From the NCBI RefSeq assembly GCF_900215375.1, contig NZ_OBEF01000003.1, positions 186,001 to 250,000 of the forward strand: 64,000 nucleotides of DNA. Reading direction: 5' to 3'. Under the pieces are notes generated by a model. It was given only the letters and a program-made list of their open reading frames with translations. It did no database searches and was not told the origin of the DNA. Position 1 is the stretch's first letter. The number at the start of each line of letters is the position of its first letter. Position numbers and translations under genes: made by a program. Below are positions 9,302-18,569 of this stretch, one piece after another. The DNA is from Enterobacter sp. CC120223-11. Its GTDB lineage: Bacteria; Pseudomonadota; Gammaproteobacteria; Enterobacterales; Enterobacteriaceae.

Positions 9302-9366
9302 CTCCTGTTAAACCCGCCGGAGGGGGAAGTGCATAGCAATGGCTAATGATAGCGGGTTAACAGGAG
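9302..9366 (-). promoter_or_regulatory. Leader hairpin sequestering the nfo ribosome binding site
   Basis: On the minus strand CTCCTGTTAACCCGC (9366-9352) pairs with GCGGGTTTAACAGGAG (9317-9302): 15 bp with a single one-base bulge. The 3' arm ends in AGGAG, the nfo Shine-Dalgarno, and is followed by TTTTCT and the ATG. In an RNA entering from yeiH the site would be paired. The stem plus TTTT could alternatively be a weak terminator of yeiH. Confidence 0.6.
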
Positions 9367-9380
9367 AGTGATACAGCGCT

Positions 9381-10430
9381 TTATGCCATCAGGGCATGAA
9401 CCGACACGTTGATCAGGCCTCCGCCGACTATCAGCCAGGCGAACAGCACCAGCGCCATCAGCAGCGGTTTTGCGCCTGCTTTTTTCAACGCGCTGACGTG
9501 GGTGGTCAGGCCCAGCGCTGCCATCGCCATGGCCAGCAGAACGGTATCAAGCGTGACCAGCACGTCGACCACGGCTTTCGGCAGCACGTGGAAGCTGTTG
9601 AAAATCGCCACCACGATGAACAGGATCGCAAACCACGGAATGGTGATTTTGCTCTTCTCGCCGCTGTTAGCAGGGGAGAGCTGCTTCACGCGCGCCGCCA
9701 GAATCAGCAGGAACGGGGCGAGCATCATCACGCGCAGCATTTTAGCGATCACCGCAGCATTTTCGGCATCCGGGCTGACGGCGTGCCCTGCGGCGACAAC
9801 CTGGGCCACTTCATGCATGGTCGAACCCATATAGATGCCGTAGGTTTCAGGGCTGAACCAGTGCGCCAGTACCGGGTACATCGCCGGGTAGAGGAAAATG
9901 GCGATGGTGCCGAAAATTACTACGGTTGCGACCGCGACGGTCACTTTGCTGGATTCCGCTTTCAGGACGGGTTCTGTCGCCAACACCGCCGCCGCGCCGC
10001 AGATGCTGCTGCCGGCGCCAATCAGCCAGCTGGTGTGCTTATCAAGGCCGAAGACCTTTTGGCCGAGGAACGACGCCAGCAAAAAGGTGCTGCTGAGCGT
10101 CAGCACGTCAATGGCAATGCCGCTGAAGCCGACGTCAGCAATTTGCGAAAACGTCAGGCGGAAGCCATAAAGAATGATACCGAGTCGCAGCAGATGCTGT
10201 TTGGCGAACAGCACGCCGCCGTCGCAGCGCTGCCAGATTTTCGGGTAAACCGTGTTGCCGACCACCATGCCGAGCAGGATGGCCATCGTCAGGGCGCTGA
10301 AACCCGCGCCCGCAATGGCTGGTATGCTGCCGCTCCACAGTGCCGCGCCGGTGATCAGCGCCGTGAGTGCCAGGCCGGGCGCAAAGTGCCCGAGCGAATG
10401 ACGATGTGGTTTGAGAGTGAGTGCTGTCAT
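9381..10430 (-). CDS. yeiH: YeiH, UPF0324-family membrane protein (putative sulfite/sulfate exporter)
   Basis: Inner-membrane protein of 349 residues, as in E. coli, with about ten hydrophobic segments and the conserved family stretches [30 protein letters not shown] and [18 protein letters not shown]. The substrate is not proven. Related proteins and the neighbouring regulator YeiE, reported to sense sulfite, point to sulfite or sulfate export. It is divergent from yeiE across 105 bp containing a perfect LysR-type palindrome, and nfo follows on the same strand. Confidence 0.9.
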   Translation of the reverse strand: MTALTLKPHRHSLGHFAPGLALTALITGAALWSGSIPAIAGAGFSALTMAILLGMVVGNTVYPKIWQRCDGGVLFAKQHLLRLGIILYGFRLTFSQIADVGFSGIAIDVLTLSSTFLLASFLGQKVFGLDKHTSWLIGAGSSICGAAAVLATEPVLKAESSKVTVAVATVVIFGTIAIFLYPAMYPVLAHWFSPETYGIYMGSTMHEVAQVVAAGHAVSPDAENAAVIAKMLRVMMLAPFLLILAARVKQLSPANSGEKSKITIPWFAILFIVVAIFNSFHVLPKAVVDVLVTLDTVLLAMAMAALGLTTHVSALKKAGAKPLLMALVLFAWLIVGGGLINVSVHALMA

Positions 10431-10483
10431 AACCTTCTCCTTTATCTGGGCAAAAGGTTACGTGGTGCTGGCTTAAAAATAAA

Positions 10484-10507
10484 ATTGATTATATCTTTAT
10501 AATCAAT
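10484..10507. promoter_or_regulatory. LysR-type operator between yeiH and yeiE
   Basis: ATTGATTATA (10484-10493) and TATAATCAAT (10498-10507) are perfect 10-bp inverted arms around TCTT. The position, 28 bp before the yeiE start and between divergent genes, is typical of an autoregulatory LysR-family site that also activates the partner gene yeiH. Confidence 0.75.
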
Positions 10508-10535
10508 CTGAATAAGTGGTAAGTGAGCGATCAAT

Positions 10536-11402
10536 ATGCATATCACCCTACGCCAGCTGGAAGTGTTCGCCGAAGTGCTGAAAAGCGGTTCAACAACCCA
10601 GGCTTCCCAGATGCTGGCGCTTTCACAGTCAGCGGTCAGCGCCGCGCTGACCGATCTCGAAGGCCAGCTTGGCGTTCAGCTTTTTGATCGAGTGGGTAAG
10701 CGGCTGGTGGTCAACGAACATGGACGCCTGCTTTACCCGCGCGCGCTGGCAACGCTCGAACAGGCCACGGAAATCGAGCAGCTGTTTCGCGAAGACAACG
10801 GCGCTATCCGCGTGTTTGCCAGCAGCACCATCGGTAACTATATCCTGCCGGAAGTCATCGCACGTTACCGTCGTGACTTCCCGACTTTGCCGCTGGAACT
10901 TAGCGTCGGCAACAGCCAGGACGTGATCAACGCCGTCAGCGATTTTCGTGTGGATATCGGGCTGATTGAAGGGCCGTGCCACGCGGCAGAAATTGTTGCT
11001 GAACCCTGGCTGGAGGATGAGTTGGTGGTCTTTGCCGCACCCGGATCGCCGCTGCTGAAAGAAGAGGTGACGCTGGCGAGGCTCGCCGAAGCGCCGTGGA
11101 TCCTGCGCGAGCACGGCTCGGGCACCCGTGAAATCGTGGATTATTTGCTGCTTTCACATCTGCCAGAGTTTCATCTTGGGATGGAGCTTGGCAACTCGGA
11201 AGCCATCAAGCATGCAGTACGACACGGGCTGGGTATCAGCTGCCTGTCGCGACGGGTGATTGCCGAACAGCTCGACAGCGGCACGCTGGTGGAGGTACCT
11301 ATTCCACTGCCGCACCTGACGCGTAAGCTGTGGCGCATCCATCACCGACAAAAACATCTCTCTAACGCGCTGCAGCGTTTCCTGCGCTACTGCGATATCT
11401 GA
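10536..11402 (+). CDS. yeiE: LysR-family regulator YeiE
   Basis: DNA-binding transcription factor of 288 residues (E. coli about 293). The N-terminal winged helix-turn-helix (about 2-60) contains [21 protein letters not shown], and a periplasmic-binding-like effector domain runs from about 85 to the end. YeiE has been reported to respond to sulfite and to affect iron homeostasis and virulence traits in enterobacteria. The divergent gene yeiH and the palindrome between them make yeiH its likely target. lysP follows on the same strand after 146 bp with its own promoter-like sequence. Confidence 0.92.
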   Translation: MHITLRQLEVFAEVLKSGSTTQASQMLALSQSAVSAALTDLEGQLGVQLFDRVGKRLVVNEHGRLLYPRALATLEQATEIEQLFREDNGAIRVFASSTIGNYILPEVIARYRRDFPTLPLELSVGNSQDVINAVSDFRVDIGLIEGPCHAAEIVAEPWLEDELVVFAAPGSPLLKEEVTLARLAEAPWILREHGSGTREIVDYLLLSHLPEFHLGMELGNSEAIKHAVRHGLGISCLSRRVIAEQLDSGTLVEVPIPLPHLTRKLWRIHHRQKHLSNALQRFLRYCDI

Positions 11403-11485
11403 GGCCCTGGCGAAGCGGCGTAATAAGGGCTTTACTTATAATCTGCGCCGCATCATGAACCTCTCTTATAAGTGCGCATTTCGAC

Positions 11486-11514
11486 CGGAAGGATCCCCTT
11501 TCGTCTGCTACAAT
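11486..11514 (+). promoter_or_regulatory. Candidate lysP promoter
   Basis: A good -10 TACAAT (11509-11514) lies 35 bp before the lysP ATG, but the -35 region is poor. A weak -35 would suit an activator-dependent promoter; in E. coli lysP is activated by ArgP. Two CTTATAA-containing segments upstream (about 11434 and 11465) could be part of an activator site. Confidence 0.4.
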
Positions 11515-11548
11515 CGCGCCTCATTTTTTGGAAGGACAGCATTTTCCC

Positions 11549-13018
11549 ATGGTTTCAGAAACTAAAACCACAGAAGCGCCCGCGCTACGCCGCGAACTCA
11601 AGGCGCGTCACCTGACGATGATCGCCATTGGCGGCTCCATCGGCACAGGACTATTTGTTGCCTCCGGGGCAACCATTTCGCAGGCGGGCCCGGGCGGCGC
11701 ACTGCTTTCTTATATTTTGATTGGCCTGATGGTGTACTTCCTGATGACAAGCCTCGGCGAACTGGCAGCATATATGCCGGTGTCGGGCTCGTTTGCCACT
11801 TACGGTCAGAACTATGTAGAAGAAGGTTTCGGCTTCGCGCTGGGCTGGAACTACTGGTACAACTGGGCGGTGACCATCGCCGTCGACCTCGTTGCTGCAC
11901 AGCTGGTGATGAACTACTGGTTCCCGGACACGCCGGGCTGGATCTGGAGTGCACTGTTCCTCGGCATCATGTTCCTGCTGAACTGGATCTCCGTGAAGGG
12001 CTTCGGTGAAGCAGAGTACTGGTTCTCGCTGATCAAAGTGACCACCGTCATTATCTTTATCATCGTTGGCATCATGATGATCGTCGGCATCTTCAAAGGT
12101 GCGCAGCCGGTGGGTTGGAGCAACTGGACAACCGGCGACGCGCCGTTTGCCGGCGGCTTTGCCGCGATGATTGGCGTGGCGATGATTGTCGGCTTCTCCT
12201 TCCAGGGCACTGAGCTTATCGGTATCGCCGCAGGTGAGTCTGAAGATCCGGAGAAGAACATTCCGCGCGCGGTGCGTCAGGTGTTCTGGCGTATCCTGCT
12301 GTTCTATGTGTTCGCTATCCTGATTATCAGCCTGATCATTCCTTATACCGATCCGAGCCTGCTGCGTAACGACGTGAAGGATATCTCCGTCAGCCCGTTC
12401 ACGCTGGTATTCCAGCACGCGGGTCTGCTGTCGGCGGCGGCGGTGATGAATGCCGTTATCCTGACGGCGGTGCTGTCGGCGGGGAACTCCGGGATGTATG
12501 CGTCCACGCGTATGCTTTACACCCTGGCCTGCGACGGCAAAGCCCCGCGTATTTTCGCGAAGCTCTCCAAAGGCGGCGTGCCGCGTAACGCGCTGTATGC
12601 CACCACGGTGATTGCGGCTCTCTGCTTCCTGACCTCTATGTTTGGTAATCAGACCGTGTATCTGTGGCTGCTGAATACCTCAGGTATGACTGGCTTTATC
12701 GCCTGGCTCGGGATTGCCATCAGCCACTACCGTTTCCGTCGTGGCTACGTGTATCAGGGCAATGACATCAACAACCTGCCGTACCGTTCGGGCTTCTTCC
12801 CGCTGGGGCCGATCTTCGCCTTCGTTCTGTGCCTGATAATCACCCTCGGCCAGAACTACGAAGCCTTCCTCAAGGACACCATCGACTGGGGCGGCGTGGC
12901 AGCGACCTACATCGGCATCCCGCTGTTCCTGATTATCTGGTTCGGCTATAAGCTTGCGAAGGGCACCCATTTCGTAAGCTACAGCGAAATGCACTTCCCG
13001 GAACGCTTTAAAAAGTAA
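11549..13018 (+). CDS. lysP: Lysine-specific permease LysP
   Basis: Inner-membrane lysine/proton symporter of the APC amino-acid permease family, also a co-sensor for CadC in E. coli. It has 489 residues with twelve hydrophobic segments and the APC signature IAIGGSIGTGLFVASGA near residue 26. I start at ATG 11549 (MVSETKTTEAP), which matches E. coli and is preceded by GGAAGGA; the upstream in-frame codon at 11528 would add seven residues that do not belong to the family. A terminator follows directly. Very high conservation makes this call secure. Confidence 0.97.
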   Translation: MVSETKTTEAPALRRELKARHLTMIAIGGSIGTGLFVASGATISQAGPGGALLSYILIGLMVYFLMTSLGELAAYMPVSGSFATYGQNYVEEGFGFALGWNYWYNWAVTIAVDLVAAQLVMNYWFPDTPGWIWSALFLGIMFLLNWISVKGFGEAEYWFSLIKVTTVIIFIIVGIMMIVGIFKGAQPVGWSNWTTGDAPFAGGFAAMIGVAMIVGFSFQGTELIGIAAGESEDPEKNIPRAVRQVFWRILLFYVFAILIISLIIPYTDPSLLRNDVKDISVSPFTLVFQHAGLLSAAAVMNAVILTAVLSAGNSGMYASTRMLYTLACDGKAPRIFAKLSKGGVPRNALYATTVIAALCFLTSMFGNQTVYLWLLNTSGMTGFIAWLGIAISHYRFRRGYVYQGNDINNLPYRSGFFPLGPIFAFVLCLIITLGQNYEAFLKDTIDWGGVAATYIGIPLFLIIWFGYKLAKGTHFVSYSEMHFPERFKK

Positions 13019-13035
13019 TCCGCTGAAGCTTGCTG

Positions 13036-13063
13036 AAAACCCTCCCGTCGCGGAGGGTTTTTT
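13036..13063 (+). terminator. Intrinsic terminator of lysP
   Basis: AAACCCTCC and GGAGGGTTT form a strong hairpin followed by a run of T, 18 bp after the lysP stop. Confidence 0.93.
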
Positions 13064-13107
13064 TATGTCTGCGCGATAGCTTCCGGACATAATTGCTCAC
13101 AATTAAA

Positions 13108-13136
13108 TTGATAATTGTTATCATTCTCTTTATCAT
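13108..13136 (+). promoter_or_regulatory. cirA promoter with overlapping Fur box
   Basis: A -35 TTGATA (13108-13113), a 17-bp spacer and a -10 TATCAT (13131-13136) are clear. GATAATTGTTATCATTCTC (13110-13128) matches 15 of 19 bases of the Fur consensus and covers the spacer, so iron-loaded Fur should block RNA polymerase. Transcription from here would give a leader of about 145 nt before cirA. In E. coli the cirA leader is a target of OmrA/OmrB small RNAs. Confidence 0.85.
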
Positions 13137-13287
13137 CTTCGCAATTTCAGGATGAAGCCACTCTCCCGCATCTTGTCCGAGGACGCCAACGGACCAGGGT
13201 GACCAGCCACATCTCATTGATTGATTTTTTTACGCTCGCCGCGATTGGCGGGGGTTTTGTGGTTGTTTCACCTCATGGAGAATGGAA

Positions 13288-15252
13288 ATGTTCAGGTTAA
13301 ATCCTCTTGTTCGGGGCGGGCTGTGCGCATCCGCCTTCACGCTGGCGCTGCCGGCTATGGGCGCAGGCGATGACGAAACAATGGTGGTGACCGCCGCCGC
13401 AACGGAGCAGAGCGTTAAAGATGCCCCGGCGAGCATCAGCGTGATTACCCAGCAGGATCTTCAGCGCCGTCCGGTGCAGAATCTGAAAGACGTCTTACAG
13501 GACGTGCCGGGCGTGCAGCTCACCAACGAAGGCGACAACCGCAAAGGCGTCAGCCTGCGTGGGCTGGACAGCAGCTACACGCTGATCCTGGTCGACGGCA
13601 AGCGCGTGAACTCCCGCAATGCCGTATTCCGCCACAACGATTTTGACCTCAACTGGATCCCGGTGGATGCCATCGAGCGTATCGAAGTGGTGCGCGGACC
13701 GATGTCATCGCTGTACGGATCGGATGCGCTGGGCGGCGTGGTGAACATCATCACCAAAAAAATCGGTCAGAAATGGCACGGTACGCTCACCGCCGATACC
13801 ACCATTCAGGAACATCGCGATCGCGGCGACACATACAACGGCCAGTTCTTCACCAGCGGCCCGCTGATTGACGGCGTGCTCGGCATGAAGGCCTACGGCA
13901 ATCTTTCCAAACGTGAGAAAGACGAGCAGCAAAAGTCTGCGACCTCCAGCACGGGCGAATCACCGCGCATTGAGGGCTACACCAGCCGTGACGGCAACGT
14001 CGAGTTTGCCTGGACGCCAAACGAAAATCACGACTTCACCGCAGGCTACGGTTTTGATCGCCAGGATCGCGACTCCGACTCGCTCGATAAAAACCGCCTG
14101 GAACGACAGAACTACTCTCTCAGCCATAATGGCCGCTGGGACGTGGGCAACAGCGAACTGAAGTTCTATGGCGAAAAAGTGGATAACAAAAACCCGTCGC
14201 AGGCGGGCGTGATTACTTCCGAAAGCAACTCCATCGACGGCAAATATGTGCTGCCGCTGAGCCCAATCAACCAGCTGCTGACCGTCGGCGGTGAATGGCG
14301 TCACGACAAGCTGAAAGACCCGGTGAATTTGCAGGGCAGCGGCGCTACCTCTGCCAGCCAGTATGCGCTGTTTATTGAAGATGAGTGGCGGATTTTCGAG
14401 CCGCTGGCACTCACCACCGGCGTGCGTATGGATGACCACGAAACCTACGGCGACCACTGGAGTCCGCGTGCGTACCTGGTTTACACCGCAACGGACACCA
14501 TCACCGTCAAAGGCGGCTGGGCCAACGCCTTTAAAGCGCCATCGCTGCTTCAACTGAGCCCGGACTGGACGACCGGTTCCTGCCGTGGCGCCTGCGAAAT
14601 CGTCGGCAGCCCGGACCTGAAGCCGGAAACCAGCGAAAGCTACGAACTCGGCATTTATTACGCCGGGGAAGAGGGCTGGCTGGAAGGCGTGCAGGGCAGT
14701 ATCACCGCCTTCCAGAATGATGTGGATGACCGCATCAGCATCAGCCGCACCGCCAATGTGAATCAGGCAAAGGACTACCCGAACTATGTAGGTCTGAACG
14801 CCGACGGCGAGCCGATTTTCCGTTACTACAACGTCAACAAGGCGCGTATTCGTGGCCTGGAAACGGAGCTGAAGTTCCCGCTGGCGGAAGACTGGAAAGT
14901 GACGCTGAACTACACCTACAACGACGGGCGCGATATCAGCAACGGCGGCGACAAACCGCTGTCCGAACTGCCGTTCCACACCGCTAACGGCGTCGTGGAC
15001 TGGCAGGCAACGCAGGACTGGTCCTTCTACGTGCAGGCAAACTACTCCGGTGAGAAGCGCACGATTACCAACGGCGGCGCAACGCCGGGCGGGTACGTTA
15101 TCTGGAACACCGGCGGCGCATGGCAGGCGACGAAAAACGTCAAACTGCGCTCGGGCGTGATGAACCTGACGGACAAAGACCTGAGCCGAGACGACTACAG
15201 CTACAACGAAGACGGGCGTCGTTACTTTATGGCGGTGGATTATAAGTTCTGA
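13288..15252 (+). CDS. cirA: TonB-dependent catecholate siderophore receptor CirA
   Basis: Outer-membrane receptor for catechol iron chelates, and the colicin I receptor in E. coli. It has 654 residues. A signal peptide ends near residue 26 (ALPAMGA), followed by the TonB box ETMVVTA (30-36), a plug domain (about 45-165) and a 22-strand barrel closing with the terminal aromatic YKF. I use ATG 13288, giving [10 protein letters not shown] as in E. coli, because GGAG (13277-13280) is well spaced from it and is too close to ATG 13282. Iron regulation is indicated by the Fur box at the promoter. It converges on fghA across the 113-bp repeat array. Confidence 0.97.
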   Translation: MFRLNPLVRGGLCASAFTLALPAMGAGDDETMVVTAAATEQSVKDAPASISVITQQDLQRRPVQNLKDVLQDVPGVQLTNEGDNRKGVSLRGLDSSYTLILVDGKRVNSRNAVFRHNDFDLNWIPVDAIERIEVVRGPMSSLYGSDALGGVVNIITKKIGQKWHGTLTADTTIQEHRDRGDTYNGQFFTSGPLIDGVLGMKAYGNLSKREKDEQQKSATSSTGESPRIEGYTSRDGNVEFAWTPNENHDFTAGYGFDRQDRDSDSLDKNRLERQNYSLSHNGRWDVGNSELKFYGEKVDNKNPSQAGVITSESNSIDGKYVLPLSPINQLLTVGGEWRHDKLKDPVNLQGSGATSASQYALFIEDEWRIFEPLALTTGVRMDDHETYGDHWSPRAYLVYTATDTITVKGGWANAFKAPSLLQLSPDWTTGSCRGACEIVGSPDLKPETSESYELGIYYAGEEGWLEGVQGSITAFQNDVDDRISISRTANVNQAKDYPNYVGLNADGEPIFRYYNVNKARIRGLETELKFPLAEDWKVTLNYTYNDGRDISNGGDKPLSELPFHTANGVVDWQATQDWSFYVQANYSGEKRTITNGGATPGGYVIWNTGGAWQATKNVKLRSGVMNLTDKDLSRDDYSYNEDGRRYFMAVDYKF

Positions 15253-15260
15253 TTCATTTT

Positions 15261-15648
15261 CCCCTCACCCTAACCCTCTCCCCAAAGGGGAGAGGGGACA
15301 GATCGGAGCGGTAGTATCCTCCTGGGGATAAAGGGGACCGACCGAAGCTGTGGTTTTTTCCGCTCGCTGCTCAGGTCTGGTTTTCTCCCTCGCCCCTTTG
15401 GGGAGAGGGGACCTATCGGAGCGGTGGGATCCTCCTGGGGATAAAGGGTACCGACCGAAGCTGTGGTTTTCTCCGCTCGCTGCTCAGGTCTGGTTTACTC
15501 CCTCGCCCCAAAGGGGAGAGGGGACCGATCGGAGCGGTGGTATCCTCCTGGGGATAAAGGGGACCGACCGAAGCTGTAGTTTCTCCGCTCGCTGCTCAGG
15601 TCTGGTTTTCTCCCTCGCCCCTTTGGGGAGAGGGCCGGGGTGAGGGGG
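15261..15648. repeat. 113-bp tandem array of palindromes between cirA and fghA
   Basis: Fills the 409-bp convergent gap. Four copies of a 23-bp palindrome, CCCTC(T/G)CCCC-loop-GGGGAGAGGG, start at 15274, 15387, 15500 and 15612, a spacing of 113, 113 and 112 bp. The three stretches between them are near-identical. The 3-base loop alternates AAA, TTT, AAA, TTT. An outer pair brackets the whole array: CCCCTCACCC at 15261-15270 and GGGTGAGGGG at 15638-15647. No convincing gene is present. The hairpins could serve as terminators for both flanking genes. Confidence 0.9.
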
Positions 15649-15661
15649 ATTACATCCAAAA

Positions 15662-16498
15662 CTACTTGAACAACTCCCGCCCGTGAAACCGCAGATGATC
15701 TTCGATAAAGGAGGCGATAAACCAGTAGCTGTGGTCGAACCCGGACTGAATTCGCAGCGTCAGCGGCCAGTCGCGCTGACGGGCGGCTTCGGCCAACACT
15801 GCAGGCTGTAACTGATCGGCAAGAAACTGGTCCGTATCTCCCTGGTCGATAAGCGTTGGAATGGCGCTGTTCGCGTCGCTTTTCAGCATCAGCGCACAGC
15901 TGTCCCATTCGGCCCAATTCGTTTTGTCTTCACCGAGGTAATGGCTGAAGGCTTTTTGGCCCCAGGGCACGCGGGTTGGGTTAACGATAGGGGCGAAAGC
16001 TGACACGCTGGCGTATTTGCCGGGATTTTTCAGCGCCAGGATCAGCGCGCCGTGGCCGCCCATTGAATGGCCGGAAATTGCGCAGCGATCCGCCACGTTA
16101 AACTGGTTTTTAACAAGCTCGGGCAGTTCGTCACGCAGATAGTCATACATGCGGTAATGCGCAGACCAGGGTGCCTGAGTCGCGTTAAGGTAGAACCCGG
16201 CGCCTTTGCCGAGATCGTAGCCGTCGTCATCGGCGACGTCATCGCCACGCGGGCTGGTATCGGGCATCACTAATACGATGCCGAGTTCTGCTGCAATGCG
16301 TTGTGCCCCGGCTTTGGTGGCGAAATTTTCGTCGGTGCAGGTCAGGCCAGACAGCCAGTACAGCACTGGCGGCGGCGCTGATTCGCGCAGCGGTGGCAGA
16401 AAAATGCTGAACGTCATGGTGCAGTTCAGCGTGGTGGAGTCGTGCCGCCAGCGTTGCTGCCAGCCTTCAAAACAGCGGTGCTCTTCGAGCAGTTCCAT
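15662..16498 (-). CDS. fghA: S-formylglutathione hydrolase
   Basis: Hydrolyses S-formylglutathione to formate and glutathione, the second step of glutathione-dependent formaldehyde removal, in the cytosol. The 278 residues equal E. coli YeiG, which sits at the same locus. It is an alpha/beta-hydrolase of the esterase D family with the catalytic triad S145 (GHSMGG), D223 and H256. It converges with cirA across the tandem array and is divergent from the MFS gene at 16637. No formaldehyde dehydrogenase gene lies beside it. Confidence 0.95.
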   Translation of the reverse strand: MELLEEHRCFEGWQQRWRHDSTTLNCTMTFSIFLPPLRESAPPPVLYWLSGLTCTDENFATKAGAQRIAAELGIVLVMPDTSPRGDDVADDDGYDLGKGAGFYLNATQAPWSAHYRMYDYLRDELPELVKNQFNVADRCAISGHSMGGHGALILALKNPGKYASVSAFAPIVNPTRVPWGQKAFSHYLGEDKTNWAEWDSCALMLKSDANSAIPTLIDQGDTDQFLADQLQPAVLAEAARQRDWPLTLRIQSGFDHSYWFIASFIEDHLRFHGRELFK

Positions 16499-16636
16499 GC
16501 AAGGCTCCCGGTTGTGTGAGTGAAAAAGGTCTTCTTCATCATACAGATCGTGCGCGTGAATGCGTAACTTTCACTTCCGCATAACGACGACATGCTGCAT
16601 CATAAACATAACTTTACATTAACATGTGGATTGAAC

Positions 16637-17770
16637 ATGGCGCTACGTACCGCGTTGAGCGGCTTTGTCATGCTGGTGGTGGCGATGGGCATAGGGCGTT
16701 TTGCTTTTACGCCGCAGGTGCCGCTCATGATCGCCGATGGGCAGCTGACGCTGACCAGCGCCGGGCTGGTGGCGGCGATGAACTATCTTGGCTATCTTCT
16801 CGGTGCCTGGGATGCGATGCGAGCCCATCGCGGCGTGGAAGGGCGGCTGTATGCCGGTATCCTCGGCGCCGTAGCGCTGACGTTTCTCTCTGCATGGGCG
16901 GATAACGCCTGGCTTCATGGCCTGCTGCGGCTGGTGATTGGTGCCATGAGTGGCTGGGCAATGGTACTGACCGCCGCCTGGACCAATGAGCGTCTGGCCC
17001 ACGCCGGAAGACCGGGCCTGAGCGCCGCGGTGTTTGCCGGGCCGGGCGCGGGCATAGCTCTGAGCGGACTGCTGGCGGTCTGGATCCATTCCCAGCATTT
17101 CTCTGCAGCGGAAGGCTGGCTGCTTTATGGCCTGCTGGCTCTGGTCCTGATTGCGTTTGTTTCCCGCTGGCTGCCGCGGCCTGGCGATTTTCATCGCCCG
17201 GGCGGGCAGCCTGAGCCCTTGCGATTAACGCCGAACCTGAAGCGCCTGGTCTGGAGCTACAGCCTGGCGGGTTTCGGCTATATCCTTCCGGCAACGTTTC
17301 TGTCGCAAATGGCGGCTGCCCGTTTTCCAGGCAGCCTGTTTGCGCAGTTTTTATGGCCCGTCTTTGGCGCGGCGGCGGTGGTTGGCATTGGGCTGAGCAT
17401 TGTGCTGCGTGGCGTGGGCCATAGCTATCAGCGGTTGGCAATTGTGCTGTGGCTCCAGGGCGTAGGCGTGCTTGCTGCCTGGCTTCTGCCGGGTATGAGT
17501 GGCCTGGTTATTGGGGCGCTGTTGGTTGGCGGCGGTTTTCTTTGTGCCGTTCAGCTATCTTTGCTTTACGGACGCGAACTTGCGCCACAGCACACCCGAT
17601 ATATGGCCGGTTTACTGACCACAGGATATGCTGTCGGACAGCTTGTCGGGCCGATGACTTCCGCACTGTCCACCTGGCTGACGCAGCGTCTTGAACCGGC
17701 GCTCGGCGTGGCCGCTATCGCGTTGATTGTTGGTGGGGCGCTGGTCTGGCGGCCCGATCCGAAAGGTTGA
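16637..17770 (+). CDS. MFS transporter of the YbfB/YjiJ type
   Basis: Inner-membrane protein of 377 residues with about twelve hydrophobic segments, beginning MALRTALSGFVMLVVAMGIGRFAFTP. The GIGRFAFTPQVPLM stretch and the later MNYLGYLLGA are typical of the YbfB/YjiJ major facilitator branch. The substrate is unknown. ATG 16637 is chosen because the 15 extra residues from the earlier in-frame codon at 16592 are not membrane-like. As I recall, E. coli has folE next to yeiG without this gene, so it is a lineage-specific insertion or a loss in E. coli. Confidence 0.78.
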   Translation: MALRTALSGFVMLVVAMGIGRFAFTPQVPLMIADGQLTLTSAGLVAAMNYLGYLLGAWDAMRAHRGVEGRLYAGILGAVALTFLSAWADNAWLHGLLRLVIGAMSGWAMVLTAAWTNERLAHAGRPGLSAAVFAGPGAGIALSGLLAVWIHSQHFSAAEGWLLYGLLALVLIAFVSRWLPRPGDFHRPGGQPEPLRLTPNLKRLVWSYSLAGFGYILPATFLSQMAAARFPGSLFAQFLWPVFGAAAVVGIGLSIVLRGVGHSYQRLAIVLWLQGVGVLAAWLLPGMSGLVIGALLVGGGFLCAVQLSLLYGRELAPQHTRYMAGLLTTGYAVGQLVGPMTSALSTWLTQRLEPALGVAAIALIVGGALVWRPDPKG

Positions 17771-17884
17771 GCCAATTTCAATAATTATCGTCGTGAATAC
17801 TGGATTATGTGCGCAGCCTCACGCACAATGAATGCTCACTTTGCCCTCAGACGCAAAGGTCGCCACACCTGCAGGAGATAAAGA

Positions 17885-18550
17885 ATGCCATCACTGAGTA
17901 AAGAAGCCGCTCTGGTTCATGAGGCGCTTTTGGCGCGTGGACTGGAAACCCCGTTGCGTCCACCTGTTGATATGGATAATGAGTCACGCAAGCGCCTGAT
18001 TGCCGGTCATATGACCGAAATTATGCAGCTGCTCAATCTTGATCTCAGCGATGACAGCCTGACGGAAACGCCACACCGCATTGCAAAAATGTACGTCGAT
18101 GAAATCTTCTCCGGACTCGACTACACCAACTTCCCGAAAATCACCGTCATTGAAAACAAAATGAAGGTCGATGAAATGGTGACCGTGCGCGATATTTCGA
18201 TGACAAGCACCTGTGAACATCACTTTGTCACTATCGATGGCAAAGCCACCGTGGCTTACATCCCGAAGGACTGCGTGATTGGTCTGTCGAAGATCAACCG
18301 CATTGTGCGCTTCTTCGCCCAGCGTCCGCAGGTTCAGGAACGTCTGACCCAGCAGATCCTGACGGCGCTGCAGACTCTGCTTGGCACCAGCAACGTGGCG
18401 GTGTCCATTGATGCGGTGCATTACTGCGTGAAAGCGCGCGGCGTGCGTGATGCCACCAGCGCCACCACCACCACCTCACTCGGCGGCCTGTTTAAGTCCA
18501 GCCAGAACACTCGCCAGGAGTTCCTGCGCGCCGTTCGTCACCACAACTGA
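17885..18550 (+). CDS. folE: GTP cyclohydrolase I FolE
   Basis: First enzyme of tetrahydrofolate synthesis, converting GTP to 7,8-dihydroneopterin triphosphate. It has 221 residues (E. coli 222). The zinc ligands C110, H113 and C181 are present in STCEHHF and HYCVKARG, with H112 as the conserved active-site histidine. CAGGAG precedes the start. yeiB begins 19 bp after its stop on the same strand, the same pairing as in E. coli, so the two are probably co-transcribed. Confidence 0.98.
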   Translation: MPSLSKEAALVHEALLARGLETPLRPPVDMDNESRKRLIAGHMTEIMQLLNLDLSDDSLTETPHRIAKMYVDEIFSGLDYTNFPKITVIENKMKVDEMVTVRDISMTSTCEHHFVTIDGKATVAYIPKDCVIGLSKINRIVRFFAQRPQVQERLTQQILTALQTLLGTSNVAVSIDAVHYCVKARGVRDATSATTTTSLGGLFKSSQNTRQEFLRAVRHHN

Positions 18551-18569
18551 TTGATTAAGCAGGTATCTG

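Noticed and set aside
9396-10502. Open frame of 368 codons antisense to yeiH
   Set aside because: Shadow of yeiH; the hydrophilic, His/Gln/Arg-rich product is what the reverse frame of a membrane protein gives.
15350-15643. 97-codon frame across the tandem array
   Set aside because: It repeats phrases such as SLAPLGRG that come from the palindromes. The period of 113 is not a multiple of three, so the copies are read in different frames, and there is no ribosome binding site.
15261-15648. CRISPR array
   Set aside because: The spacers are nearly identical to each other, the period is 113 bp and no cas gene is near, so it is a tandem repeat and not CRISPR.
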